Positions 1 through 7,800 of a DNA stretch of 64,000 nt are shown one piece after another. The notes below the pieces were generated by a model, which saw only the letters and a list, made by a program, of their open reading frames with translations, was not told where the DNA came from and did no database searches. The translations under genes and the position numbers were made by a program. The stretch is from the NCBI RefSeq assembly GCF_001662875.1, contig NZ_JPVZ01000007.1, forward strand, positions 62,001 to 126,000, read 5' to 3'. The stretch is from Thalassospira tepidiphila MCCC 1A03514 (GTDB taxonomy: Bacteria; Pseudomonadota; Alphaproteobacteria; Rhodospirillales; Thalassospiraceae). Each line of letters opens with the position of its first letter. The stretch's first letter is position 1.

Positions 1-461
1 GAGCGATGCATGGCAAGTGACGAATGGTGCAGTGGATTGCTGAAATAAAGCCGTGCGGGTGAAAAATGTTGTAAGGCCGCCAAAGTCGGTCGCCACGGAT
101 CGGACATGGCGCGCGCGAAGACAAGTTGATTGTGGTCATAGCAAAGCACGTCAACTTGTCGACCCAGCCGATCAGGCAGAGAAAGATCATCAATATCCTG
201 AATGGCAATCAGATCGGTCGGGCTGTTTTCAATCGCGAGATTAAGTGCAGCGCCGCGTCCAATCCTGCCGGGATAAAGGATGATCAGTCTCTGTTCGTTG
301 TGCCAGTCTGATGGCGTTGCAAGGGGCGCGGTTGAACCGTCATCGACAATAACCGCATGATCATGGGGACCGAGTATCTGTCGCAGATTGCCGAAATAGC
401 GATCCCGATAGGCGTCGCCATCGCGCACGGTCGTGATGATGGTGATTGGATCACCACGCAT
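1..461 (-). CDS. Family 2 glycosyltransferase, N-terminal part (cut by window edge)
   Basis: The protein begins MRGDPITIITTVRDGD and continues to the window edge, giving about 153 residues. The opening beta-strand, the VIVDDGS motif near residue 40 and the QDIDD motif near residue 80 are the nucleotide-sugar and metal-binding signatures of GT-A fold family 2 glycosyltransferases. It probably transfers a sugar onto a lipid-linked polysaccharide intermediate at the inner membrane. Its ATG overlaps the stop of the upstream gene by 11 bp, so it is the next member of the leftward polysaccharide operon. The acceptor and sugar cannot be predicted, and the C-terminus is outside the window. Confidence 0.8.
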   Translation of the reverse strand, partial: MRGDPITIITTVRDGDAYRDRYFGNLRQILGPHDHAVIVDDGSTAPLATPSDWHNEQRLIILYPGRIGRGAALNLAIENSPTDLIAIQDIDDLSLPDRLGRQVDVLCYDHNQLVFARAMSDPWRPTLAALQHFSPARLYFSNPLHHSSLAMHR

Positions 462-1968
462 CAGAACCTCCCCATGAGATGGTCAGAGTGGCGCAATTTC
501 CTTGCCCTGTCTTCGCACTGATCCTTGTTGCCTGACCAGCAGCGCTGAATGTTGCTTGTGGGATCATGTGTAGCGAGGCATTTGCCGTCAGCTTTATTCC
601 GAGTTCTGGACAGATGATGGTGTCTTCTGCGATCTGAGTCAGGCCGATGTTGCCATCAATCAGAATTCGGAAGAGTTCGAGTTCGTTAGCTGCGCAGTCG
701 GGAATCTGATCAGAGATGATGACGCGGGCGTTTTGAAATTCGATTATTCGATGACCAACAATACCGGCAAGCTCGAAGCTTACATCAATCTTGTTGTCAG
801 ATATCTGGCGGGTTTGAAGAAAGCGGGCAAATTCTGTCTCGCCAATGGCGGGAAGCGGGTTTGAGGCTTGATCATAAAGGCTGGGCGCATCCTGTTCTCC
901 GCCAGTTGGAGGAAGGAAGATGCGGGCAGATTTTCCGTGGCCCGAAACAATGACGGGGGCGCCGGAGACATCAAAATTCTGTCGGCCACGTAGTGTCATT
1001 TGCGCTTGATAGTACGAGGATGAAAACTGCGTGACTATCTTGTTCGAGGTGTTTTCCGATGCGTGTGAGCGGATCTTTGGTGCAGGCAGTTGTGAAGCCT
1101 TCAGAAGCCAATAACCTGCAAAGGCGAGGTAATCATCATGGCGGTTATAGCTGTACCAGCACGGTGTTTGTGGATTTTCGGGGCCGGGATTCTCGGGCAA
1201 CGGGGCAGGTGCCAGCAGGTTGAGCGGCAGGTGTCCTGCCCTGAAAAAAGCGTCTTCGAGCCGATGAAGGATTGCATCAGCTTCGTTGGGGTAGCCGGTT
1301 TTAAGCAACACATAAAGCCCGCAGGTCGCGCCAAAACTTTGCCCAGCACCACGTCCGAGCAGATTGACAAATCCATGGGTGCCAGCAAGTTGTCCCAGCA
1401 TTTCGGTGGCCCGGTTGGCAATGCGTTGATGCCGTTTATTGGGACTGTCAGACAGAAGTGCTGTGCAAAAGGCGTGGTATTGTGCGGAGAAGCAGTCTGG
1501 TCGATCCATGAAAACCGGTGCACGCCAATAGCGAAGCAAGATGAACCCGAAATGGGCGTGGTTGAGGAGCTTTGCGGTTAGTCCTGCTTTTCGTTTCTGC
1601 CGATTGATCAGGCCAAGTATTTGCCAGTTGGCGACATCGGGACGTTGCGGTTTCGCACCCCGAAGGATGTCGGTGATGGTATCCGATGACAGGCCTGGCG
1701 TATCCAGCAACGCATATTCGATGAACTCGCGGTGCCAGGTTTTATCGCGCGGCTCTGATCGGAGGGCATCAAGGGCGCGGTCGATATTGGGGCCAAATTT
1801 AACAGGATCAGTCTGCGTCCAGAGATTTACGGCGAAGGCCTTGGCGTAAAAGTCCGGCTGTTCAAAATGCCCAGTCGTCAGTTGACGTGTTGCAAGATCG
1901 TCTGCAATCCGCTTGGCCAGATTGAGGCAGCGTAAGCGAAGCGCGTCATGGGTTACTGAAAGTGACAT
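451..1968 (-). CDS. Unrecognised polysaccharide-locus protein, possibly toroid/lyase-like (505 aa)
   Basis: The start at 1968 is chosen because GGAGGTG lies just upstream. An upstream extension of the frame would run deep into the preceding gene, whereas this start overlaps it by only 16 bp. Residues 1-340 are helix-rich with repeated aromatic and His-containing blocks (RYWRAPVF, CFSAQYHAFC, SYNRHDDYLAFAGYWLL), as expected for an alpha/alpha barrel. The last 150 residues look beta-rich. That order resembles heparinase II/III-type polysaccharide lyases, but no diagnostic motif was confirmed. No signal peptide is visible. Position among flippase and glycosyltransferase genes suggests a role in processing or assembling the polysaccharide. 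Function unknown; the lyase idea is inference. Confidence 0.7.
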   Translation of the reverse strand: MSLSVTHDALRLRCLNLAKRIADDLATRQLTTGHFEQPDFYAKAFAVNLWTQTDPVKFGPNIDRALDALRSEPRDKTWHREFIEYALLDTPGLSSDTITDILRGAKPQRPDVANWQILGLINRQKRKAGLTAKLLNHAHFGFILLRYWRAPVFMDRPDCFSAQYHAFCTALLSDSPNKRHQRIANRATEMLGQLAGTHGFVNLLGRGAGQSFGATCGLYVLLKTGYPNEADAILHRLEDAFFRAGHLPLNLLAPAPLPENPGPENPQTPCWYSYNRHDDYLAFAGYWLLKASQLPAPKIRSHASENTSNKIVTQFSSSYYQAQMTLRGRQNFDVSGAPVIVSGHGKSARIFLPPTGGEQDAPSLYDQASNPLPAIGETEFARFLQTRQISDNKIDVSFELAGIVGHRIIEFQNARVIISDQIPDCAANELELFRILIDGNIGLTQIAEDTIICPELGIKLTANASLHMIPQATFSAAGQATRISAKTGQGNCATLTISWGGSDAW

Positions 1969-2696
1969 GTCACCTCCATCGACAAGGACTGGCCTGCGCA
2001 GAGGCAGTTCAGGGGTACGGCCTGAATTTCCGGGCAGTGACGGCCCATGCGTTCGCGCAAGCGCCACAGCAGCTTTTTCAAAACCGGCATACGCCAGAGC
2101 AAAGCTGAAAGCCAACCCGGTGCCGATAGCGTGAAAAATCGGTTTGCCCAGCGCAGCCAGACCTGATCAACCGGATCACTTGGCAGCAGGCGTGCATGAA
2201 TGATCCAGTGATCGTCGCGATCGCGGAGATACATGTATGGGTCAAACCGGCCCGCCCCATCGGCGTGATCCAGTGTCACGGATATGGTTGCGCCATCCTT
2301 CCCGATCAGTGTGACCTTGTTGGTTGGATGAAGACGGTATTTGTCGCTGTTGGTGTGGTGAACTGTCTTCCCGGCGATACAACCATGTTGAATGGCAGTT
2401 TTGTCAAATACCAGCCGGATGACGGCATCTTGCAGCAGGATATTGTCCAGTGCCCGAATGCGTAGCTTAAGTCCGATTGTGTTTGGGGTGCGCTTGCGGG
2501 TTTCGTACGCGATATGTATTCGACCACCAGAAAGGTGCCAGACATCGCTGATCTGTTTGGCGTTTCGCGGTTGGTCGGTGAGTGTCACAAATGAATGCTG
2601 GTCCGAGCATTCCAGACCCCACGGACCAAAGATGATGTCACCATACTGGCCTTTGATCAGCTTATTGTTGGTGATGGTGACGGTCGGTTTCGTCAT
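1953..2696 (-). CDS. Unrecognised beta-rich polysaccharide-locus protein (247 aa)
   Basis: The start is the ATG at 2696, which overlaps the stop of the flippase gene in an ATGA arrangement and implies translational coupling. The protein starts MTKPTVTITNNKLIKGQYGD and appears mostly beta-strand. A short basic, aromatic stretch (WLSALLWRMPVLKKLLWRLRERM) near residue 200 could be an amphipathic membrane-associating helix. No signal peptide or known catalytic motif was recognised. It is followed with a 16-bp overlap by the 505-aa protein, and the two may work together. It is a genuine gene by coupling and by its conserved-operon style. Function cannot be assigned. Confidence 0.65.
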   Translation of the reverse strand: MTKPTVTITNNKLIKGQYGDIIFGPWGLECSDQHSFVTLTDQPRNAKQISDVWHLSGGRIHIAYETRKRTPNTIGLKLRIRALDNILLQDAVIRLVFDKTAIQHGCIAGKTVHHTNSDKYRLHPTNKVTLIGKDGATISVTLDHADGAGRFDPYMYLRDRDDHWIIHARLLPSDPVDQVWLRWANRFFTLSAPGWLSALLWRMPVLKKLLWRLRERMGRHCPEIQAVPLNCLCAGQSLSMEVTCHFQ

Positions 2697-3838
2697 GCCA
2701 TGACCTGCCGTCTTGTTGCGACTTTTTGGCAGGCCAGCAGGATCAGAACCAGACAGGCCAAGCGGACTTCGATCAGCATCATGATGTCGAGTGCGAGGTC
2801 GCGGGGCAGCATGGCCGATGCCGAGATGATCATCAGTGCAAGGCATCCCCAACCCAGCCATTTTGCCGCTGATATTTCCTGCAAGATCAGGATCTGTCGG
2901 GCGATGAACGCCATCAATACCGGCCAGCCTGCACCGACCTGAAGGATCGTGATCAGATCATCTGACGGGCTGCCATAAAATAGATCGGCCAATTTGTCTG
3001 GCAGGAACAACAGCAGGCCTGCGATCAATACCATTGGTGCCAAAAGCCAGATGTCACGTATTTGGCCCACCTCGTTTTTGGCAAACAGGGTTGAGGCAAT
3101 GGCCGCAATCAGGCCAGCGCAAAACAGGAAAATCCGCTGTGCCAGAAATAGTGGATCGTTGTCTGCGCCCAACAGGACAAAGTCAAGGTTTGGCAGGAAC
3201 CCGGCGAGCAGGGTAAAGCCGACGAGACCGAATGCGCTGCCCGTACTGGCCAGTGGGGCTTTGGTGGAGGATTGTTCAAATGCAAATACTGTTGCGAGCG
3301 CAAGGCTTGTCAGAGAAATCGCAGGTGCAATGAGGTAAAGCGCCAAATCTGAAGGGCTAAGCCACGCCCAAACCGACACCATTATCCCGCATGCCTGACC
3401 AATAACCGCAATCATGCCAAGCCGTGAAAACCGGGTTTTGGCCACAATCATCCAGTCAGGCGAAAGGGCGGCGGCAAACGGTACCAGGGTTAGTGGCCAA
3501 TATTGCGCAAACGGGACGCTGGTTGTCGTGACAATCAGGATCGAGGTGAACCCCGCAATTACGAACCTTGTTCCGACAACATGTATGGCCTGTCCAAAGG
3601 CCGCATTTTGTGCCAGTCGTACCAGAAGCGGACCGCTGCCAGCCTGCGTTGCCGTGACGGCAAGACCGACCATCGCGAGCAATTGGAAATAGGTGCCAAG
3701 ATCGGCCTCTGAATAGGCATGACCAATCAGAACAAGGATTGCCATACCGCCCAACCGCGCGATCATATTGGCGCCGATCATCCACATAGGATATAGGCGA
3801 ATACCCGCTGATTTTGGGAGGGCGGACCATCTAGCCAT
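2693..3838 (-). CDS. Wzx-type polysaccharide flippase, MATE/MOP superfamily (381 aa)
   Basis: The protein is almost entirely hydrophobic, with about ten to twelve membrane segments, beginning near MWMIGANMIARLGGMAILVLIGHAY. It has the layout of polysaccharide biosynthesis exporters that flip undecaprenyl-linked repeat units across the inner membrane. At 381 residues it is slightly short of the usual 400-480. The start at 3838 overlaps the upstream glycosyltransferase stop by 8 bp; an in-frame ATG at 3859 is an alternative, and neither has a strong ribosome-binding site. Location between glycosyltransferases supports the role. The transported substrate is not predictable. Confidence 0.75.
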   Translation of the reverse strand: MARWSALPKSAGIRLYPMWMIGANMIARLGGMAILVLIGHAYSEADLGTYFQLLAMVGLAVTATQAGSGPLLVRLAQNAAFGQAIHVVGTRFVIAGFTSILIVTTTSVPFAQYWPLTLVPFAAALSPDWMIVAKTRFSRLGMIAVIGQACGIMVSVWAWLSPSDLALYLIAPAISLTSLALATVFAFEQSSTKAPLASTGSAFGLVGFTLLAGFLPNLDFVLLGADNDPLFLAQRIFLFCAGLIAAIASTLFAKNEVGQIRDIWLLAPMVLIAGLLLFLPDKLADLFYGSPSDDLITILQVGAGWPVLMAFIARQILILQEISAAKWLGWGCLALMIISASAMLPRDLALDIMMLIEVRLACLVLILLACQKVATRRQVMA

Positions 3839-5039
3839 GGCGCGACAGAATGGTTTCATATGCATGATCGACCCGCGTGCCATAGGCGTCGTGAAGATCG
3901 CTGGCGATTTGATCGCGGGCCTTTCGGGCGATGATTCGACGCATCTCAGGCTGTGTGATCAGTGCCGCTGCGGCTGTTACAAGCGCATCCCGATCCCTGG
4001 GTGGGATGATCAGGCCGCTTTGATGATTGATGACCGGACTTCCGGCATCGAATGTGGTGATGACAGCACAACCGGCTGCCATGGCCTCCATGGTGGCAAG
4101 GCTACTGCCCTCTGTCAGGCTGGGAAAGACAAAGACGTCGGAAGATAACATGTGATTAGCAACCTGATCGTGCGGCAGGGTGCCAAACCACTTCACCCCG
4201 TCGGGCAGATTTGAAAGCAGGCCCTTGGCACAGGGTTGTGCCGCCCCGATCAGGGTAAGCTCGACCCTTAAGCGGAACTGGCGGCGAATTGTTGTCCAAG
4301 CCGCCAGAAGGTGGGCGGTGCCCTTGGCAAGCGACAGGTTGCCGACATAAAGAAGCCGAATGACTGTATCGTCGCGCGCGAAGCGTTTTCGACCCAATAG
4401 CGCCTGACAATGTGGTGATGTGAAGGGGACCAGATATATCTTGTCAGGCGCAATACCGGTTCTTTGCAGACCGTCCGCGACCGTATCCGAGGGCGCAAAT
4501 ACCGCATCGGCAAATCGGGCTTCGGTCGTGCGCCGACCGGCAAGGAAGGTCGATATTTCGCGGTGGGTGCGACCGTGGGATGCATATTCGCCGACAAGCT
4601 GAACATGGCGGGTTTCGGCCAGTTGGCCGGTAACATCGGAGATCGTGATCATGTTGCGTGCCTTTGCCCGGCGCATCGCAGGCAGGCTGTAATTGCCCTG
4701 CCCATGCAGGATGTCGGCGTTTGGCATTTGAAAGGCGGCCAGCAGCGACAGGGGAATATCAGAATAAAGATTGCGCGCCGGTAACCGAAGCTTTTGGGCC
4801 GCTTTGCCAAGCAGATCAGGCAGAAGGTGACGGCCCGGGATTTTGCAAAGCGCAGTGCCGACATGGCGTGATGGCGGGCGGATAAGACCCGTACCGTCAT
4901 GGCGCCAAAAACTGTCCCAACGTACCAGCCGTTCCTGATCGGCGAGGTGCTTGGCAAGAATTCTGGCCTGATCGACACGGCTGATCATCCAGACCGAAGG
5001 TTCGGATTTCAGACTGCGATTGCGATGCGGTGTGATCAT
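3831..5039 (-). CDS. Family 4 glycosyltransferase (402 aa)
   Basis: This is a GT-B fold enzyme. The C-terminal half carries the family-4 pattern: IRLLYVGNLSLAKGT near residue 230, SSDVFVFPSLTEGSSLATMEAMAAGCAVI around residues 300-330 including the E-x7-E nucleotide-sugar site, and a final helix-rich tail. It probably adds one sugar to the growing lipid-linked repeat unit in the cytoplasm. The ATG at 5039 overlaps the preceding stop as ATGA; a GTG two codons earlier is less likely. It lies between another GT4 gene and the flippase. Donor sugar unknown. Confidence 0.85.
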   Translation of the reverse strand: MITPHRNRSLKSEPSVWMISRVDQARILAKHLADQERLVRWDSFWRHDGTGLIRPPSRHVGTALCKIPGRHLLPDLLGKAAQKLRLPARNLYSDIPLSLLAAFQMPNADILHGQGNYSLPAMRRAKARNMITISDVTGQLAETRHVQLVGEYASHGRTHREISTFLAGRRTTEARFADAVFAPSDTVADGLQRTGIAPDKIYLVPFTSPHCQALLGRKRFARDDTVIRLLYVGNLSLAKGTAHLLAAWTTIRRQFRLRVELTLIGAAQPCAKGLLSNLPDGVKWFGTLPHDQVANHMLSSDVFVFPSLTEGSSLATMEAMAAGCAVITTFDAGSPVINHQSGLIIPPRDRDALVTAAAALITQPEMRRIIARKARDQIASDLHDAYGTRVDHAYETILSRHG

Positions 5040-6172
5040 CCCCACCGCCGCACGTCCGGGTTATGATTAACCGCCTGATGAACTGCCTGCCACATGGTGT
5101 CGCTGTGATGGGCGGGGTTATTATTGGCAATTGCCCTTGCTTGATGCAGGCGCGTGTCCTCCAGAAGTTGCGGAGCATCAAGAAGGTGTTTGCAGGTCGC
5201 GATCCAACCTTGAGGATTATCGATCGGCAGGATTTCGGGATCGCGCAAAATATCCGGGGCGCAGCCGGTGAGTGGACTTGCAAGCGCCACTGCACCACAG
5301 GCAATTGCGTCAACTACGCCAACGCCATAGGCATCATTTAGGCTTGGAAAAAGGGCGATCTTGCTGTTGGTCAGAATGGGCGGCAGTTGATTGGGGGGAA
5401 GTTGTCCGAATATATCCACTTGATCACCAAGGCCGGAAGATTGCGTAAGCCTTGTGGTGTTTTTAATGTTGGTACTGCCAACGATGGCGATGCGTTTTGC
5501 AATGCCTGCTTGTGACAGTCCCGCTGCGATCCGCATGAAGAGATCAAAGCCCTTTGAAATCGTCGTGCGACCGCACCAGACGATGTCATATTGTCGTTCC
5601 GCCAAGGTTTGGTTGGCGGAAATATCGGGTAAGGGAAATGACGCAGGGATGGGCGCAATCCATATGTGATCTGGCGATGCGCCATGGCTTTCGAACCACG
5701 CCGCACCGCGCGAACTGGCGGCGACGAAGCCATCGGCACGGGAAATCATGACCCGGCGTAATCTGCGCCGAAGCGGATTGTCATAGGCGGCATCGGAGCC
5801 TGCCCAGCCATCGAATTGCAGAACGGTCGGAATGCGATGTTTCAGCGCCCAGTTCTGAGCCTGCCATTGCGCGATGCCAAAACCGTTTATGATCAACGCA
5901 TCACTTGGTTCACGGCAAACAGCCCGTGTGACGCCAAACGGAAGTGATAGGGTTCGGTTTTCACCAAGGGGAATTCGCACACCCGGCAAGGTCATATGAT
6001 CAAACGCAGGCGAGGGGGACGACCAGTTGCGTTGTGGTTCGCGATGTTGGGTACATAGTACACGCAAACCTCCGCCTGCGGCCGCCGCGCGATGATGAAG
6101 CGCGTTATAGGCATCAGATCGGTAGGGTGGCACAAGGTTGGTCAGCAAAGTCACCCTCACCGCGGCGATCAC
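5036..6172 (-). CDS. Family 4 glycosyltransferase (378 aa)
   Basis: This is the first gene of the leftward polysaccharide operon. It opens with a Rossmann-like start (RVTLLTNLVPPYRSDAYNAL), typical of glycosyltransferases acting on lipid-linked sugars. Its C-terminal half has IVWCGRTTISKGFDLF and ALFPSLNDAYGVGVVDAIACGAVALAS, the GT4 donor-binding region with the second catalytic-site Glu replaced by Asp (DAYGVGVVDA). The start shown is a GTG immediately after AAGG, which leaves little spacing; in-frame GTG codons at 6160 or 6154 are plausible alternatives. Upstream is a 164-bp divergent promoter region shared with the WecG-like gene. Confidence 0.82.
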   Translation of the reverse strand: MIAAVRVTLLTNLVPPYRSDAYNALHHRAAAAGGGLRVLCTQHREPQRNWSSPSPAFDHMTLPGVRIPLGENRTLSLPFGVTRAVCREPSDALIINGFGIAQWQAQNWALKHRIPTVLQFDGWAGSDAAYDNPLRRRLRRVMISRADGFVAASSRGAAWFESHGASPDHIWIAPIPASFPLPDISANQTLAERQYDIVWCGRTTISKGFDLFMRIAAGLSQAGIAKRIAIVGSTNIKNTTRLTQSSGLGDQVDIFGQLPPNQLPPILTNSKIALFPSLNDAYGVGVVDAIACGAVALASPLTGCAPDILRDPEILPIDNPQGWIATCKHLLDAPQLLEDTRLHQARAIANNNPAHHSDTMWQAVHQAVNHNPDVRRWG

Positions 6173-6336
6173 CTTGAGATGCTAATATTGCCTGCAACTC
6201 AATCATAAGTTACCATTCAATTCAACCAATTAGCCGTGACTTAGATCGTCGACGGCTGCGAAAGACGGACGCCAACAGCAGGAACTTTGTGTTTCTGCCG
6301 TTTTTAAGTGTCGGGCCGGGGTGACAGGGGTGGCGC
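6173..6336. promoter_or_regulatory. Divergent intergenic region between two polysaccharide operons
   Basis: This 164-bp AT-richer gap separates the leftward glycosyltransferase operon from the rightward WecG-Wzc operon, so it must carry both promoters unless transcription enters from elsewhere. An imperfect dyad (AGCCGT ... ACGGCT, about 6233-6258) is visible and could be an operator or simply chance. No clear minus-35/minus-10 pair was assigned. Confidence 0.4.
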
Positions 6337-7800
6337 ATGCGTGACGAACTCAAAGGGCACAAAGCTGCCTTCTTCGGGTTGCCGCTGGATACGAGACGAC
6401 ATCGTCTCGTCTGTGCCGATATCGCCTTGGGACTTCGCAAAGGTACAGCGACTGCCAACCGAGCCTGTTTTCGTCATCATTGCCTGAATGCGACCAAACT
6501 GCCCGCAGCCCTGCGCGATGACCGTTTGTTTGCAGCACTTTCGCGTGCAGATTGCCTGTCGGCTGATGGCATGGGGATTGTGTGGGCAGCCCGCCTGTTG
6601 GGGATCAAGGTTGCCGAGCGCGTCACTGGCATTGATCTGATGACCGATCTTCTGGCGCAGTTCGCACAGGATGGCACGCGGGTTTTCCTGTTGGGGGCGC
6701 GTCAGGATGTGTTGGATCAGTTGCAGGGGACATTGCCTGCACGTTTTCCCGGACTGATCATCGCGGGTACCCATCACGGTTATGAGCCCGATGATGAAAA
6801 GCTGGCTGATTGTGTTGCACAGGCCACACCAGATGCCGTTTTTGTCGCCTTGCCATCGCCGCGCAAGGAGCTGTTCGTTGACCAGTACGCGGCCAAGACC
6901 GGATGCCGTTTTGCCATGGGTGTTGGCGGGGCGTTTGATGTTCTGGCCGGGAATGTCCGGCGGGCCCCGGTTATCTGGCAGCGGTGCGGGTTGGAGTTCC
7001 TTTGGCGTATCTTCTGTCAGCCACGCTACATGATCCCGCGCTATGGGCCTGGGCTTTGGGCATTTGCCCGCCTTGTCGCGCCACGGATTGTGCGTTTTCA
7101 ACTCCGGCGCTTTTGGTGTGCCCTACAAAAAGTGGCAACCATTTCGCTCATCTTTATGATGCTGACAACGGCCGCCGATTTACAGGCGCAGCCAACAACC
7201 ACAGCGACGTTTGATCTGGAAAACCGGCAGGCGGCGATCAGCTGGATAGAGGCCGAAATCGCAAAGGTCGAAGCCACCGAAGACGTCGCCAAATTGATTG
7301 ATGCACTTATCGGAGCTGTGCTGTCAGAGGATGGCACCAACCAACAATCTGACATCGATTGGCAGGTGGCAGAGGACAGCCTTAAAGTATTGCTTGGTCT
7401 GTTTGATGTGGTTCTGGGCGGCGGCAGTAGCCGTTTTTTGCTGGAGACCGTGCTGGGTGGGGTGGTCCTGCGTCTGCTTGATCTTCATCCCGACCCGGGG
7501 CGCCTTTCGGAAATCGTCCGGGGTAATTCTTCGGATTTGGCAGAGCGCCTGTTTGAACGCAATGCCAATCAAGCACTGATATTCGCAGGCGAACAACAAT
7601 CATTTACCGCAAGCATCGAGCCCGAAGTCGCACCGCGTGTTGTCGGTTCCGTGCGGCCACCTGAAACCGAACGGGCGCTGCGTTATTCGCTTCTTTTTGT
7701 TGGTGGCCCGCGAAACCCCGTCGTCGATAGCTATTGGGGAGTTGAGGATTATCAGGAACCAATCGGAATTCCAGAACTTGAGGATGCAAGCCCGAGATGA
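6337..7800 (+). CDS. WecG/TagA/CpsF (GT26) glycosyltransferase fused to an exported domain (487 aa)
   Basis: Residues 1 to about 260 match the WecG/TagA/CpsF family: LSADGMGIVWAARLLG (about residues 74-89), RVTGIDLMTDLL, RVFLLGA, and the PSPRKELFVDQYA and GVGGAFDVLAGNVRRAP blocks. Such enzymes add the second sugar (often N-acetylmannosaminuronate or similar) to an undecaprenyl-PP-sugar. The family usually ends near 250 residues. Here a basic stretch and hydrophobic segment (residues 266-285, VATISLIFMMLTTAADLQAQ) follow, with a signal-like cleavage site, then about 200 residues of unrecognised, probably periplasmic sequence. No stop or ribosome-binding site separates the parts; an in-frame GTG at 7090 could act as an internal start. 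Overlaps the wzc-like gene by 4 bp (ATGA). Confidence 0.82.
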   Translation: MRDELKGHKAAFFGLPLDTRRHRLVCADIALGLRKGTATANRACFRHHCLNATKLPAALRDDRLFAALSRADCLSADGMGIVWAARLLGIKVAERVTGIDLMTDLLAQFAQDGTRVFLLGARQDVLDQLQGTLPARFPGLIIAGTHHGYEPDDEKLADCVAQATPDAVFVALPSPRKELFVDQYAAKTGCRFAMGVGGAFDVLAGNVRRAPVIWQRCGLEFLWRIFCQPRYMIPRYGPGLWAFARLVAPRIVRFQLRRFWCALQKVATISLIFMMLTTAADLQAQPTTTATFDLENRQAAISWIEAEIAKVEATEDVAKLIDALIGAVLSEDGTNQQSDIDWQVAEDSLKVLLGLFDVVLGGGSSRFLLETVLGGVVLRLLDLHPDPGRLSEIVRGNSSDLAERLFERNANQALIFAGEQQSFTASIEPEVAPRVVGSVRPPETERALRYSLLFVGGPRNPVVDSYWGVEDYQEPIGIPELEDASPR

